Position numbers and translations under genes: made by a program
The notes under the pieces: model-generated
Told to the model about the DNA's origin: nothing
Seen by the model: only the letters and a program-made list of their open reading frames with translations
Database searches by the model: none
NCBI GenBank assembly: GCA_014529385.2
Contig: CM043944.1
Span: forward strand, 51,955,268 to 52,019,267
Direction of reading: 5' to 3'
DNA length: 64,000 bases
Source: Adiantum capillus-veneris
Taxonomy: Eukaryota > Streptophyta > Polypodiopsida > Polypodiales > Pteridaceae
Shown here: positions 35,417-47,230 of the stretch, in pieces
How the letters are laid out: each line of letters opens with the position of its first letter
Position numbering within the stretch: position 1 is the stretch's first letter

Positions 35417-36522
35417 CTATACTATAGTGTTGGGTAGAATGGATGTAAGTACAGAAGCACCTATAGCTTGGGCATTGTCAAACCCCAGGGCTTGACAAAG
35501 AGCTATGCGTGTCATGACCTTGCCGCAAAAGCCAATGCCAAAAGTGGCAATTGCAAGTGATTTTTTCACCAGAATAATTACATGGGTTGTTTGAGGGATG
35601 GTGGCTAAGTATAGGAGTGTACTTGCAGCCTTAAGCACTCACAAAACAAAATGGCCATTCGGAGAGAAATCCTTGTGTATGATGCACACATCTTGCATTT
35701 GTATTATGTAGTGTGCTAGGGTTGATTGAGGCCCAAACACCATGCGCTCTCCCCCCTTCCGGCTAGCCCACAGGTCCATGTCCAGAACATCCTGTAAAAT
35801 TTTAATTAACCAAAAGCAAAGAAGAAAGGTTAAATTATCAACGTAAAAGATGCTTAGTATTACATCTTGTTGCTTATCCTCATCATCCACAGTTGGTGTG
35901 GCTTCAAGGTTGATAGAGGATTTGCTCTCATAAAATTTGGGGGCCCCACGAACCACGCGAATCGGGGTGGATAGGGGTTTGGTTGGCAACAACCCTGGCT
36001 TCTGTGGCAATGAACTCCTCATCTGTGACTTCACTTTGCTTTGCAGCAAGAATATTCGTTGTCACTAGTGCAATTGTGTCAGCAACAAAGTCCCCGAATG
36101 GAAGCAGCTTGTCATCTGTACCTTCTGGTGTAGGATCAAGGGAAAACTCCATCTTGGTGCATATATGCTAAGACACTCATCTAGTCGGACACCAAAATCC
36201 TTTTCAAGATCATGTAAGAATAAATACTCTTCATCTTCTATAATTATGCTATTGAGACGGCTAATCTCTACTTCAGGAATTGTAGCAGGGTTAAGACTCT
36301 CAAGGTTGGGCACCTTGGAGGTGCTAGCAATCTGCTCTCTCACTGCAACTCCTTCTTCCAAGCCGTGGGGATATTTGGCAGCTTGTAGTCTTTGCTCACT
36401 TTGGACATCTATAGGTGCGACCTTGGAATCTTTACGATCCGCCAGCACCCCACCAACTACCAGATGCAGGATCTCCATCTCCTCCAAGGAGGGCTCCTCA
36501 TTGACGAGGAAGAAGAGAGTGG
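35417..36522 (-). pseudogene. Unknown minus-strand gene, 3' part
   Basis: Downstream half of a gene whose start is at 42473. Immediately below element B the minus frame continues IATLFFLVNEEPSLEEM and runs to about 36180. Further coding pieces lie at 35928-36152 and 35864-35950. A well-formed intron (GTAATA...TTTTACAG) occupies 35792-35863. The last exon begins DVLDMDLWASRKGG and reaches about 35417. A TGA near 35637 fits an Arg codon, and frame changes near 36180 and 35950 also break it. No domain is recognised. Confidence 0.6.
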
Positions 36523-36527
36523 CAATG
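36523..36527. other. Target site duplication CAATG (left copy)
   Basis: CAATG precedes the 5' LTR of element B and recurs exactly after its 3' LTR at 42041-42045. Confidence 0.95.
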
Positions 36528-36721
36528 TGTTGGGGTATAAAGCCCAATGTGGTCGCCCAGGTAAGTGGGCGGGCCTCCAGGTATGTACACATATTCTTTT
36601 GTAAAAACCTAATAAGAACTCACAATGCTCTACTCATTACAGTAGAGCGAGTTCACCATATCGTCGTGCTCTTTTTCTCGCACTCTATCTCGCGTCGCAC
36701 TTCTGCTCGTACTCCTTCAAC

Positions 36722-36737
36722 TGGTATCAGAGCTCAG
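36722..36737 (+). other. Element B primer-binding site
   Basis: TGGTATCAGAGCTCAG starts two bases after the 5' LTR. It is complementary to the 3' end of initiator tRNA-Met, the usual primer of plant copia elements. Confidence 0.93.
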
Positions 36738-37777
36738 ATCGAGGCTCGGGGCAGCACTGCAGGAGGCTAGAGTCACCATCTCAGATTGGAGTGAAATTTG
36801 ACAGGCGAAGACACGGCCCCAAATCTCATTCTGAGGTCATCTCGGCCACCATTCGGCTTCGACAAAGGTCTGCGCAAGCCATTTTCAACTACGTGGTCTC
36901 GACGGGTGCAGATCCGACTCTGCAAATTTGGGGTTTGCGGCCTACGACTGCAGGTGTTGAGGATATCGATACTCCCAGAGTGCTGATTTGTGGTTGTCTA
37001 CACATTGAAGGACGGCTCACAGTTCTTGGAGGCGTGTCACATACGACATGGGCGCATCTACACACAGACTGTAGGCGACATCCACTAGTTTATCACGTAG
37101 CTTGTGTTTGCTGCTTGATATTCCAGATTTCTTCCTGACATTGCAGGTACTTCCACATGGGATGTATTGTCAGAGATGATGTATGTTTGTTGAGGGTTTG
37201 TTGGCTGTGAGTCATGCAGCAAACAACCGCCGCAGCGGTTACAACATACAGAGGGAAATTTGTGGATGTATGACTTTGTGGGAAGTCTATGTACTGTCAG
37301 ATTTATTGCAGCCTTTGTTGAGGGTCGAGTGAGGTTTTATTGAGTTGGGGGATTCTCGAATGTTGAGATCCTTTCGGTGATACAGGTCTTGGAGCGATCC
37401 CTCGAGCACCCTTAGATAGGCAGCTAGGATGTATTGACTGTGAGTTAGAAAGTTGGGATTGCATCTTTGCTTTACTTCCGTTGAGGCATTGTCACAGTCT
37501 ATGCTTACAGGACAGTGATAGGACAGTGAGAGACAGTACAGGTGCAGGACAGGCTTACCCGCAGCTTACAGTGTCAAAGAGACAGTGTTTTTTGAGCTGT
37601 TTTTGGTCTGTTTTTAGTACACCAGAGCCATTTTACAAGGGAGACTCTGCCAAAATTTTTGCAGAATCTGAAGCTTTCTTGGTTCATTTGACAGGTTGAT
37701 ATTGGTTCAGAGGTCAGTTTACAGGGGAAACTCTGCCGAATTTTTCCTAGAAAAGTAAACTACTGCGAAGCGTAGCT

Positions 37778-38530
37778 ATGGCTGGATCACAAGACACTGC
37801 TCTTTACAATATCAAGAAGCTGGATGGAACCAATTTCCCATTGTGGAAGAAGCAGATTTGACAGGTGTTGGTACAATAGAAGCAGATAAAACCTATAAAG
37901 CTCAAAGGGATAAAACCAGAAGATATGGACGAAGATGAATGGAGCGAAATGGATGAATTGGCACTTTCTACCATTATGCTGACTTTGGCAGAAAGCGTTT
38001 ACTTCAATGTAGCAGACGAGATGTTGGCTTATCAAGCATGGTTAAAGCTCAGTGATCTTTATGAGAAGCAGAGTGCAGCTTCACAAGTATACTGGCTTAA
38101 GAAGCTTGTTGACTTGAAGATGAAAGAAGGGACACCTATGTCCAATCATCTGAATGAATTCAACACAATCTATAGTCAGTTGTCAGCTCAAGGTGTCAAG
38201 TTTGATGAACCTGTTAGAGCTATGTTCCTGTTGATCACAATGCCGAAAAGTTGGGATACTTTTCGCACAGCTTTGAGTAATTCTGCACCTCCAGATGGTT
38301 TAAACATAGCAGGTGTAGAAGGAAGTCTGCTTACTGAAGAATCCAATAGAAAGACAATGGACAAAGGCAAAGGACAGCCTTAGTTGTCAGGGGAAGGACC
38401 AAAGAAAAGTACAAAGGTGGAAAGAGGAATCAGTCTCGTAGCAAGTCCCGCAGTGCTAAAGGCAAGAGTGACATAGAATGCTACCATTGTGGCAAGAAGG
38501 GTCACATGAAAAGAGACTACAGAGAATGGA
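37778..38530 (+). pseudogene. Element B gag
   Basis: Starts MAGSQDTALYNIKKLDGTNFPLWKK in the usual copia gag form, with stops TGA (about 37858) and TAG (about 37876) soon after. The capsid region AYQAWLKLSDLYEKQSA...LKMKEGTPM is clear. A frameshift near 38385 precedes the zinc knuckle at 38479-38520, CYHCGKKGHMKRDY. The last metal-binding Cys has become Tyr (TGC to TAC), so the knuckle is incomplete. Confidence 0.88.
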
Positions 38531-41500
38531 AAGCAGAAAAAGGCAAAGAGAAAGCTGAAGACCATGGTGAGAAGAACAAGTCCTCAGTGAAGATTCAAGA
38601 AATAAATGTGACAAACACTGTTGCAAAGGATGACAGTCTAGTGTCAGGAGACATCTACTTCTTGAAGAATACAATGGACTCAACTCTTCTTACAGCATCT
38701 GATGGAAATGCACCGAGTGACTGGATTATAGACTCAGGGGCATCACTTCATGTGTCTCCAAACAAGGAGTGGTTTACCTCTTATGTGCCCACTAAAGATC
38801 ATGTTCGGCTAGGCAATGGGCAGACATGTGAGATCTTAGGTGTTGGAGATGTTCAATTGAAGTTTCAGAATGGCTCTTCTTTCACGCTGAAGAATGTGAG
38901 ACATGTTCCCGCAATTACAAAGAGCTTGATTAGCACAGGTTTACTTGATGATGCTGGCTACGTCACCACTTTTGGACAGAACATGTGGAAGATATCCAAG
39001 GGTTCTATGACAGTAGCACATGGAGTAAAGTCTGGAGGACTTTACATGATTTATGTATCAAATGTCTCTAAAAATGTAATCAATGTAACCGAGCAGCCGA
39101 ACGTTTCTTTGTGGCATAGCCGGTTAGGACATATGTCCAAGAAGGGAATGGAAATCTTGTCTCGTTCTGGTTATTTGCCTGGCTTTTCATTTAATGATTT
39201 TGAATTCTGTGAACATTGTCTGTATGGTAAGCAAACACAGCAGCCACATAAGCATAGAAGAATAGAAGAGATACACAGTTGGCACTTGTTCATAGTGATT
39301 TGTGTGGACCTATGCCTAACCTATCTCTAGGGGGAGCTTCTTACTTTATGACATTTATAGATGATTACTCGAGGAAATTATGCGTTTACTTTCTCAAGCA
39401 CAAGGATGAAGCGTTGATTGTTTTCAAAACGTTTGTGACACTTGTGGAGAATCAGAGTGGCAAGAAGCTTAAATGCTTACACACTGACAATGGTGGAGAG
39501 TATGTTTCAAAGGCCTTTCAGGACTTTTGTGAGTCAAAAGGTATAAAACATGAACTTACTGCTCCTTACAATCCTCCTCAAAATGGTGTTGCTGAGAGGA
39601 TGAATAGGACCATACAAGAGAAGGTCAGAAGTATGTTGTCTAATGCACATCTGCCAAATGGGTTTTGGGCTGAAGCTGTATCAACAGCTGTTCATCTTGT
39701 AAATAGATCTCCTAGCAAGGTTTTGCAGAAGGATTCAGTGCCAGAGATGGTATGGTCAGGCAAAATTCCCTCATACAAGCATCTCAGAGTCTTTGGCTGT
39801 GAGGCATATACTCACGTTCCAAAGGAATTTAGGAACAAACTTGAGCCAAAAAGTAGAAAGTGCATCTTTCTAGGCTATGGTAATTCTAGTGAGATGGGGT
39901 ACAGACTTTGGGATCCCAAATCCAGAAAGGTTGTCCGCAGCAATGATGTTCACTTTAATGAATCCAAATATTATTCTAAACCAGAGAGGGTTGAGGAGAT
40001 TAGAAGAGTTGTCTTCCAAGAAGATGGACCTGCACGTGCAAGACAAAATGTCAGGGCTCAAGAGGAGCAAGGACAGGATAGAGTGGAACCACAGGTTGTG
40101 GCTGAGCCTGATGAGCCACCTATTGTGCGTAGATCTGGACGTGTCACGCGACCTCCTGATAGGTTTGTTCCATCTATGAACTATGTCATGTGGACTGATT
40201 GCAATGAGCCTTCATGTTACAAGGAAGCAGTGCAAATGAAGGACTCTGGGAATTGGAAATTGGCCATGCAGTCAGAGATGACAGCTCTGCATAAAGACAA
40301 GACATGGAAGCTAGTTAAATTACCACAGGGCAAAAAGTCTCTACCTTGTAAATGACTTTACAGGTATAAGATCACCGCTCATGATAGTCAGCCAAAGTAC
40401 AAAGCAAGGCTTGTTGCCAAGGGCTTTAAGCAAGAACAAGGCATTGACTTTGATGAAGTCTTCTCTCCGGTGGTCAAGATGACTACATTGAGATGCTTTC
40501 TTGCATTGGTTGCCATATTAGATTTGGTGTTGCACCAAATGGATGTCAAGACAACGTTCTTGCATGGTGATTTAGATGTGGAAATTTACATGCAGCAGCC
40601 AGAAGGGTTTGTTGAGAAAGGCAAGGAAGATTGGGTATGCCAGTTGTTAAAGAGTCTTTATGGCTTAAAACAATCACCGAGGGCATGGTACCATAAATTC
40701 CACAAGTTTATGCTTTCTCAAGGCTACAAACGTAGTGAGTTCGATCACTGTCTATATACAAAGAAGGCTAAGGATGGCAGTTCGCTGATCCTTATTTTGT
40801 ATGTGGATGACATATTGATTGCTGGCAAGCACTTGGAGGAAATTTCAGCTTTGAAGTCAAAGATGGCAAAATCGTTTGACATGAAAGACATGGGTGAGGC
40901 AAGTCATATACTTGGTATGTGCATTGAGAGAGACAGATCAAAGAAGTTGATTTGGTTATCTCAAACAGAGTATATTGACAAGGTTTTGTAACGTTTCAAT
41001 ATGGAGAAGGGAAAGGCATTGAGTGTTCCATTGCCACCATATGTGAAACTTAGCAAATAAGATTGTCCTATGTCTGAGGAAGAGCAGGCTGAAATGGATA
41101 AGATTCCATATGCGTCTGCAGTGGGTAGTTTGATGTATGCAATGATTGCTACTCGCCCAGACATTGCATTTGCAGTGGGAGTAGTAAGTCGATACATGTC
41201 AAACCCAGGCAAGAAACATTGGGAGGCAGTGAAAGGAATATTGAGATACCTGAAAGCTACAAAGAGTATGCGTATATGCTATGGGAGTCAGGAGATAAGT
41301 GTAAAGGGTTTTACAGACTCAGATTATGCAGGTGACTTAGACAACCGAAGGTCTACGTCAGGGTATGTCTTTACATTGGCTGGTGGAGCAGTATCATGGC
41401 GTTCTAGATTACAAGATTGTGTTACTCAGTCTACTACAGAGGCTGAATATGTTGCAGCATCAGAGGCATGCAAAGAATCAATTTGGCTTAATCGACTAGT

Positions 41501-41759
41501 AACAGATTTGGGAATCAAAGAAGAGATGCCTTTGTTATATTGTGATAGTCAAAGTGCTATACAATTGGCTCGCAATCCAGTTTATCACTCAAAGACAAAG
41601 CATGTGGATGTGAAGTATCATTTCATCAGGGAAATGCTCGAGGATAAGCAACTTCAGCTTGTCAAAGTTCACACCACAGAAAATCCTGCTGATCTACTTA
41701 CAAAAGGACTTCCCTCAGAGAGCTTTGCGCATTTTCGCAAGCAGTTAGGTGTAGGGTAG
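38506..41759 (+). pseudogene. Element B pol (protease, integrase, RT, RNase H)
   Basis: The order PR-INT-RT-RNaseH defines copia. Protease: WIIDSGASLHVSP. Pre-integrase: LWHSRLGHMS...CEHCLYGK. A frameshift near 39275 precedes the integrase core (VHSDLCGP, LHTDNGGEY, NGVAERMNRT: D, D, E intact). A stop at 40353 (TGA for TGG) precedes the RT, which has FLHGDLDVEIYM, LYGLKQSPRAWY and LYVDDILI. TAA 40989 and TAA 41058 (each for CAA) follow. RNase H shows TDSDYAGD, EAEYVA and CDSQSAI, ending ENPADLLTKGL. The damage is light, so this is a fairly recent insertion. Confidence 0.94.
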
Positions 41760-42045
41760 TACATCACTTCTCTACATCTCTTGTATATTAGCTTGTATAG
41801 TAGCTTCTCTCACACTTAAAGTACCACATTGGACTTTAAGTGGGAGGTTGTTGGGGTTTAAAGCCCAATGTGGTCGCCCAGGTAAGTGGGCGGGCCGCCA
41901 GGTATGTACACATATTATTTTGTAAAAACCTAATAAGAACTCACTATGCTCTACACATTACAGTAGAGCGAGTTCACCATATCGTCGTGCTCTTCTTCTC
42001 GCACTCTCTCTCGCGTCGCACTTTCGCTCGTACTCCTTCACAATG

Positions 42046-42473
42046 TTGGACAAGAAATATTACCCAATTTTGTGCTTCTTGAAAGAGTCTGCAACTTCCT
42101 TTGTCACTTGGCGGAAGTGGTTTGCCTCTTTTGCAATCACCTCAAAGCGGGCTAGTCTCTTTGAAAATGCAGTGTCGCCCTTGTGGATGTAGCGAAGTAT
42201 ATTACATGGAAACCACAACATGGCATTGTCTTCAAATTTCACAGCATACTTGAGTATATACGCATGCATATACTCTATGATGTGGTGAAAAGTGTCATTG
42301 TGGAGATGCATGGTTTTTTGTAAATCCACTATGCAGGTAAAGAAGCCATGAAGATCATTGCATCCAAAATATTTGGTGTCTTCTAAGAAAAGAAGAAACC
42401 ACGAAAGGGGGGTGTGTGGCTCTTCTGAAGCTGTTGCTACGTAGGAGGAGGATGCGCTAGCATGTGCTTCCAT
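42046..42473 (-). pseudogene. Unknown minus-strand gene, 5' part (starts MEAHASAS)
   Basis: The ATG is at 42473 in good context (GATCCATGG on the minus strand), below a TATA box at about 42585-42594 and a CT/TG-rich leader. The frame encodes SWFLLFLEDTKYFGCNDL... and KRLARFEVIAKEANHF. It runs through one TAA (for CAA) just before element B's right CAATG, then continues in the same phase on the other side at 36522. No known domain is recognised. The element B insertion, the nonsense codons and the later frameshifts make it a pseudogene. Confidence 0.65.
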
Positions 42474-42610
42474 GGATCTCTTTCTCTCTCTCTCTCTCTC
42501 TCGCTTTGTGTGTGTGTGTGTGTGTGTGTGTGTCTTCTTTCTATCTCTCTCAAGTGTTGACAAAAGAATAAGAAGCCCCCTCCCCTTTATATACACCCCC
42601 CCCCCCCTTT
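42474..42610 (-). promoter_or_regulatory. Promoter and leader: TATA box, GA/TG microsatellites, C13 run
   Basis: Reading the minus strand: a G-run (42596-42607), GTATATAAAG (42585-42594), a leader with (CA)n (42508-42532) and (GA)n (42480-42501), then the ATG. The TATA-to-ATG spacing of about 115 bases suits a plant core promoter. Confidence 0.65.
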
Positions 42611-42829
42611 CCCCACACCGCCACGCGGCCCGTTGCAAAAAAAGACATCATCCCAAAGCTCTTTGATATACATACAAACACATATGGGTGCACACACAAA
42701 CACCCAAACAAAATCTAAAAAAGTTAATCAATGAAGATGATACTATAACGACAAAAAAGTTTTGAATTTCCATTAACAACAGAAGGTTTTACAACATGGC
42801 ATTAGAGCTGGTTACATTGATCTATCAGA

Positions 42830-43135
42830 TCAACTTAAAGACAGTGCGCTGCCAACCCTCCACTCCTCTTGCACTTTCATGGCAGCCTCCATCCGCCTAC
42901 CAATCTAAAACAAAAAAAATTCTTTTAATAAGACTAACAATTGGCACATGTAGACATCATATAAATTAAACTGACCTTTTGCCGATTGAGATGAAAGTAA
43001 GCATCTTTGATTTCTTTGTAGCCCAAGATAATCAAGTGTTCCCATATGTTGGTGAGTGTCGAGTGTTCACTAACTTGCACAATCTCAGGAACACCATTTG
43101 AAAAAAGTAGCGGGCATGTCAAATGTCACAAAATT
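42830..43135 (-). pseudogene. 3' exons of a minus-strand gene, probably the SWIM gene
   Basis: A coding-like exon (42976 to about 43120; EIVQVSEHSTLTNIWEHL...AYFHLNRQK) ends at a GTCAGT donor. An intron with a TTTTTGTTTTAG acceptor (42905-42975) follows, then a last exon (IGRRMEAAMKVQEEWRVGSALSLS) closed by TGA at 42830. Because the next upstream coding sequence on this strand is the SWIM frame at 44487-45735, these are likely the same gene. The link is inferred. Confidence 0.55.
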
Positions 43136-43472
43136 AGCAACAGTAGATTGTAAGGGTATCCACACTCCACTCTTACGGAGATTTAACATTTGCGAGTTTT
43201 TCATTTCAAGTTTTTTTGACAATTTTAGCAATCTTTAGAGTTTTTTAAACCAAATATGTGTCATAGCATAAAGTATCTATTTAATGTAATTTTCAATCGT
43301 CATAAGACTCCATATATGTGTGGTTGACGGAGAGAGAAAGTATAAATTCTAGAGAGATAGTATTTATGCGAGTTACCATTGGAAGAAGAGATCATAAATC
43401 CTTGGGAGAGAGAGAGAGAGTGACTTCTCTTCTAGAGAGAGAAAGTAAAATCATAGAGTTGTATATCACTAC

Positions 43473-43507
<35 letters not shown>

Positions 43508-44486
43508 GAGGGCATAACGACGGAAAAAATGTAAACAAATAAAATCACCATTTCACATCTCATGCCATTAGAGTCAAATATGCTCGCAACGCATGTGATC
43601 AGAGTCAAATAATCCACAGCATATAAACATGTGATAAATTTAGAAATTATGCAAAATAGAGACAACACTAATTTCAGAGTTAAATATAATCCACAGTATA
43701 TATAAATGTGATGAAGTCAAAAATAATGCCAGATAGAGACAATACTATTTTCCCCAAGCAATTGCTTTTTGAAACAACGTAAGTTTGAGGATGTAAATAC
43801 ATTCGCAAAACTACCACAGGATAAGATCAAAACTAGAGTACAAAACTACCACAGGATAAGATCAAAATTAGAGTACAAAAAAGGATAGTCGCCATAAATG
43901 TAATGGTCACTCTAAAAAGCAAGTAATTTGCTCCCAAATAGCTTGCAAGATGCTTCATATCTTTTGCTTGAAATTTGAAATCCTTTGGTGCATAAACAAT
44001 GTTTTTTCAAGATAAATAATCACAAGTATAACAAACGATAAAGTAAAAAATCATGCAAAATAGAGACAACACTAATTTCAGAGTTAAATATAATCCACAG
44101 CATATATAAATGTGATGAAGTCAAAAATAATGCCAGATAGAGACAATACTATTTTTCTCAAGCAATTGATTTTTGAAACAACGTAAGTTTGAGGATGTAA
44201 GTACATTCGCAAAACTACCACAGGATAAGATCAAAATTAGAGTACAAAAAAGGATAGTCGCCATAAATGTAATGGTCACTCTAAAAGGCAAGTAATTTGC
44301 TCCCAAATAGCTTGCAAGATGCTTCATATCTTTTGCTTGAAATTTGAAATCCTTTGTTGCATAAACAATGTTTTTTCAAGATAAATAATCACAAGTATAA
44401 TAAACCAAAATAAATACAGAAAAACACTTTCATATCATAGATCAATATTCTAGTTGAGTGAAAGAAGCATACCAAACCAGTTGTAA
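43136..44486. other. Non-coding, probable intron with internal duplications
   Basis: AT-rich sequence with (GA)n at 43478-43502 and no coding signal, lying between coding parts on the minus strand. Most of its right half is the tandem duplication at 43646-44404. Confidence 0.5.
43646..44404. repeat. Tandem duplication, period about 404 bp
   Basis: The block starting ATTATGCAAAATAGAGACAACAC (43646) is repeated from about 44050 and continues through GATGCTTCATATCTTTTGC... to CACAAGTATAA. The first copy also contains a short internal duplication around CAAAACTACCACAGGATAAG, absent from the second, which accounts for its greater length. Confidence 0.92.
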
Positions 44487-45735
44487 TTAAATGGAGGGAG
44501 AAATCCTCCTTGGTTGTCCAAGAATAAAAGCGATGTTCATTGGTGAGAGGGTTGACTGATGAATAATCATGTGCTCCTTAGGTTCAAGTTCGAGTACTTT
44601 TGTGTACACATAGTACATATGTTTGCATGCCAAAAAGGATTTTTTGGTATTCTCTCGCTTCTGAAAATCCGGACACGTGCATGTTGGACTCTGTTTTATA
44701 TGAATCTCATAACTATTTTCAGTGAGAACTCGGAAAATTACATGCTCTTGAGACCTTTTCACTTCATCCAAAAATATAATTGTCATACTATTACATGCTT
44801 CCAATTTCTTCATGGCCTCTTTAGAGATTCCATGCCTACACTTTTTCTTCCTCGAGCTGCCACCACCTTCTTTGCAGTCGCCAGCAAGAGGTTGTGGATT
44901 TACCATTGAATTCTTTGTCCGAAATCCACTCTGATGCAGCGCGACAAGTTCGTGTGTGGAGATATCTGTCCCTCTTGCTACTGGCCAAACATTTGGAGCA
45001 GGAGGTAAATCTTTGACTTGTCTTTTGATTGATTGGGTATGCAAAATATCATGATTACAAAACCATAACCATTGCTCGATTGTTTTACCCTTGAACATTC
45101 TTTCAGACCATATACATGGAGCAACAAGACCAATTGAGCGACTACGCAAGATATTGTCACAATTTTTTCTCCCTACTGTTCCAAAACATTTTCTTTGACT
45201 TTGAATGGGCATTCTCTTGAGAGCCCACTGAGTGCGTTGCACATCACTCTCAAACACATCGTTTCTTTGAGATGGCAAAGGTGTGGTTGTTTCTTTTTGA
45301 GATCCAATATCATCATCACTATCACTAATTTGCAGTGGCATGTTAGAAATACCTGGTCCTTGGGTATCAAATTTGATTTTTTTAGGTATTCCATGACATA
45401 TTCCGGCCGATGGGAGCTACTTGTTCCTATTCTGCCCCTCTTTTTGCGTTGTACTGTTTCTTTGTCTCCATGCAAAATTGGCTGCGCATACATGGGAGTC
45501 CCTGCAACAGCCTCGTGTAATAGATGGGCCACGTTGGTTGGAGTTGGAGTTTGCTGAGATTCAACTCGAGAAAGCAAGGTCTCCATTGTGGGACCCGTTC
45601 CTATATAACGCCCAGTAGTATATCCCAAACGCTTTGCACATTGAATATATGAGTTTATAGCATCTGTTACACATGCATCATACAAGGATATTTTTTTCTT
45701 TCCACCTTCACCTGCTAACCAACTGGCATGTACAC
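44487..45735 (-). pseudogene. SWIM zinc-finger protein gene, frameshifted
   Basis: The upstream frame (45735-45380; LYDACVTDAINSYIQCAKRLGYTTG) and the main frame (45341-44487, 284 codons) read as one protein with a phase change near 45360. Near the C-terminus is a SWIM motif, CTCPDF...ACKHMYYVY (Cys221, Cys223, Cys239, His241 of the main frame). SWIM fingers bind DNA or protein and are common in MULE transposases and the FAR1/FHY3 family. I see no transposase core here, so its role is open. The 5' end is cut by LTR-like sequence at 45738. Confidence 0.6.
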
Positions 45736-45737
45736 TG

Positions 45738-45875
45738 ACGGGAGCAAAGCGAACCCCGAACCCCCGACGGCCTCTAAAACATCGGGGACCGAATGGAGCG
45801 CCTCGAGCCTGTCAAGGTAAAGCAAACAGGGGCACCACCTAGCTTCAGCGGCTAGGACGCAAACAACACACCACC
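45738..45875 (-). mobile_element. Short LTR-end fragment related to element A
   Basis: The + strand begins TGACGGGAGC and contains GGCCTCTAAAACATCGGGG, then GGGGCACCACCTAG...CTAGGACGCA. The last two blocks match the terminal 200 bases of A-family LTRs in reverse orientation (compare 31880-32030). Only a scrap remains. Confidence 0.45.
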
Positions 45876-45887
45876 ATAACAAAGTTT

Positions 45888-46229
45888 TCATCCAAGAGAG
45901 ATGGATGCTTGGGAGTAATGATGAAGAGGAAAGGGAATGAGATCCAAAAGAACTTCATTTTCTGGATCCAAAAGAGCAACCACGTCCCAAGTGATAAATT
46001 GCACTTGCTCTACAATTCCCAACGCACAAGCGGTTTGTATAAAAACTAGATCTTCATGCTCGTCGAAGGCCGTGAGAAAGTAGCAATTGACTAGGAGCTC
46101 CTTTCCTTCGAGTTCCACACAGTCGGAGTGAGGCAACCTTCTCACAATTTCATAAAGAACATCCTCATCAAGTCCAATCAAGTTTGCAAGATTTAAAGAC
46201 TCCACTTGTGCTACAAAATTCCTGGACAA
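45888..46229 (-). CDS. Hypothetical fragment of 113 codons
   Basis: An open minus-strand frame (MSRNFVAQVESLNLANLIGLDEDVLYEIVRR...) with ordinary amino-acid composition and an acidic, helical look. It lies between the LTR scrap and the 5' LTR of element C. It could be an upstream exon of the SWIM gene, or an unrelated fragment. No motif is recognised. Confidence 0.35.
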   Translation of the reverse strand: MSRNFVAQVESLNLANLIGLDEDVLYEIVRRLPHSDCVELEGKELLVNCYFLTAFDEHEDLVFIQTACALGIVEQVQFITWDVVALLDPENEVLLDLIPFPLHHYSQASISLG

Positions 46230-46265
46230 AAACTCCTTAGGATTATGGTTAAATCATTCAAAAGC

Positions 46266-46551
46266 TGTTGAGCCAGCAGAGGATCACACCCACATTATTT
46301 CTCACACCCATCATTTTGTAACCATTGATTGTAATAAATGTCTTTCCGACATTAATTTTGATTTGAGCCATTCATTAAGTAACGGGACTCAATTGAGTTT
46401 CCACCCTGTAATCCCGACGTAATTTCACATGCTGATGTAAATAATTAGAGATGTTCTCACCTCCAAGGCTGAGGTATATAAGCCAAAGTTTTGTAACCTA
46501 AGAGAGATTCAATTATTAATCGAAGTGAGTTTTTGAGCGCCGTGACTGTGT

Positions 46552-46586
<35 letters not shown>

Positions 46587-47210
46587 TTATCTTCTTGCTA
46601 CGCGAGCTACGGGGCCGCCATTGGAGAAGCGACACTGCCATTGTGTTAGCAACGGTGAGAGCTACGCACAGATACCAAGAGTGCGCGCTATCGGCTTCTA
46701 TGTGTGGTAAGTTCCTACGAGCTTCGGTGTGAGTTTTCTTCCAACTCGTGTGTCGGAATAGAGCGTGTAGCATATCTATAGAATCACAACGAGTAGAGCT
46801 ACGCATTAGTACCATCGGGGTCAAGTTTCGGTCACCTGTATTTTTCGGCCTGTCTTCATACGCGTTTACCGCATGGAGTGGTTATAGGTTGATTTTGCAG
46901 TTCAAGTCTTTAGGGTGTTGTTCTTACCTAGTGTATAGACTTCCCCTTGAGTTTGAGATCGATTCAATGATTCTAGATCCTGTTTCGTATAGCATTCATT
47001 CGTAGTACGGATTTCAGTCACTTGCGTATTTTAGAACTTAGATTTGATTTCCTTAGTAGTGATTGTCATTAGAAGGTCGAGTAGGTGATTTGACACCCAC
47101 CTAGTTGTTTCCATGCGCCTGCGGGTCAAGCTCCGTCCTCGTCTGACAAATTCTGTTGTTGGTTGAGTTCTCGCTATTTAGCTTCCGCTAGCGGCGTAAC
47201 CGCCTTAACA
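46266..47210 (+). mobile_element. Element C, 5' LTR (Ty3/gypsy)
   Basis: Runs from TGTTGAGCC to CGCCTTAACA (945 bp) and is followed directly by the primer-binding site. TATA-like GGTATATAAGCC lies near 46471 and a (GA)n tract at 46554-46583. The 3' LTR is not in the window. Confidence 0.88.
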
Positions 47211-47230
47211 TTTGGCGCCGCTGCCGGGGA
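47211..47230 (+). other. Element C primer-binding site (tRNA-Asp type)
   Basis: TTTGGCGCCGCTGCCGGGGA directly follows the LTR. TGGCGCCG-TGCCGGGGA is complementary to the 3' end of plant tRNA-Asp apart from one base. This primer is typical of several Ty3/gypsy lineages. Confidence 0.92.

Larger units (their letters stand above)
36528..42040 (+). mobile_element. Element B, complete Ty1/copia retrotransposon
   Basis: Two 192-bp LTRs (36528-36719 and 41849-42040) start TGTTGGGG and end CTCCTTCA and differ at roughly nine positions. The primer-binding site TGGTATCAGAGC begins at 36722. A purine tract (AAGTGGGAGG) precedes the 3' LTR. Exact 5-bp CAATG duplications flank the element. It sits inside the coding sequence of a minus-strand gene, in opposite orientation. 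Confidence 0.96.

Noticed and set aside
36165-36770. 201-codon plus-strand frame
   Set aside because: It crosses from the minus-strand gene into the element B LTR and primer site, so it is an antisense shadow.
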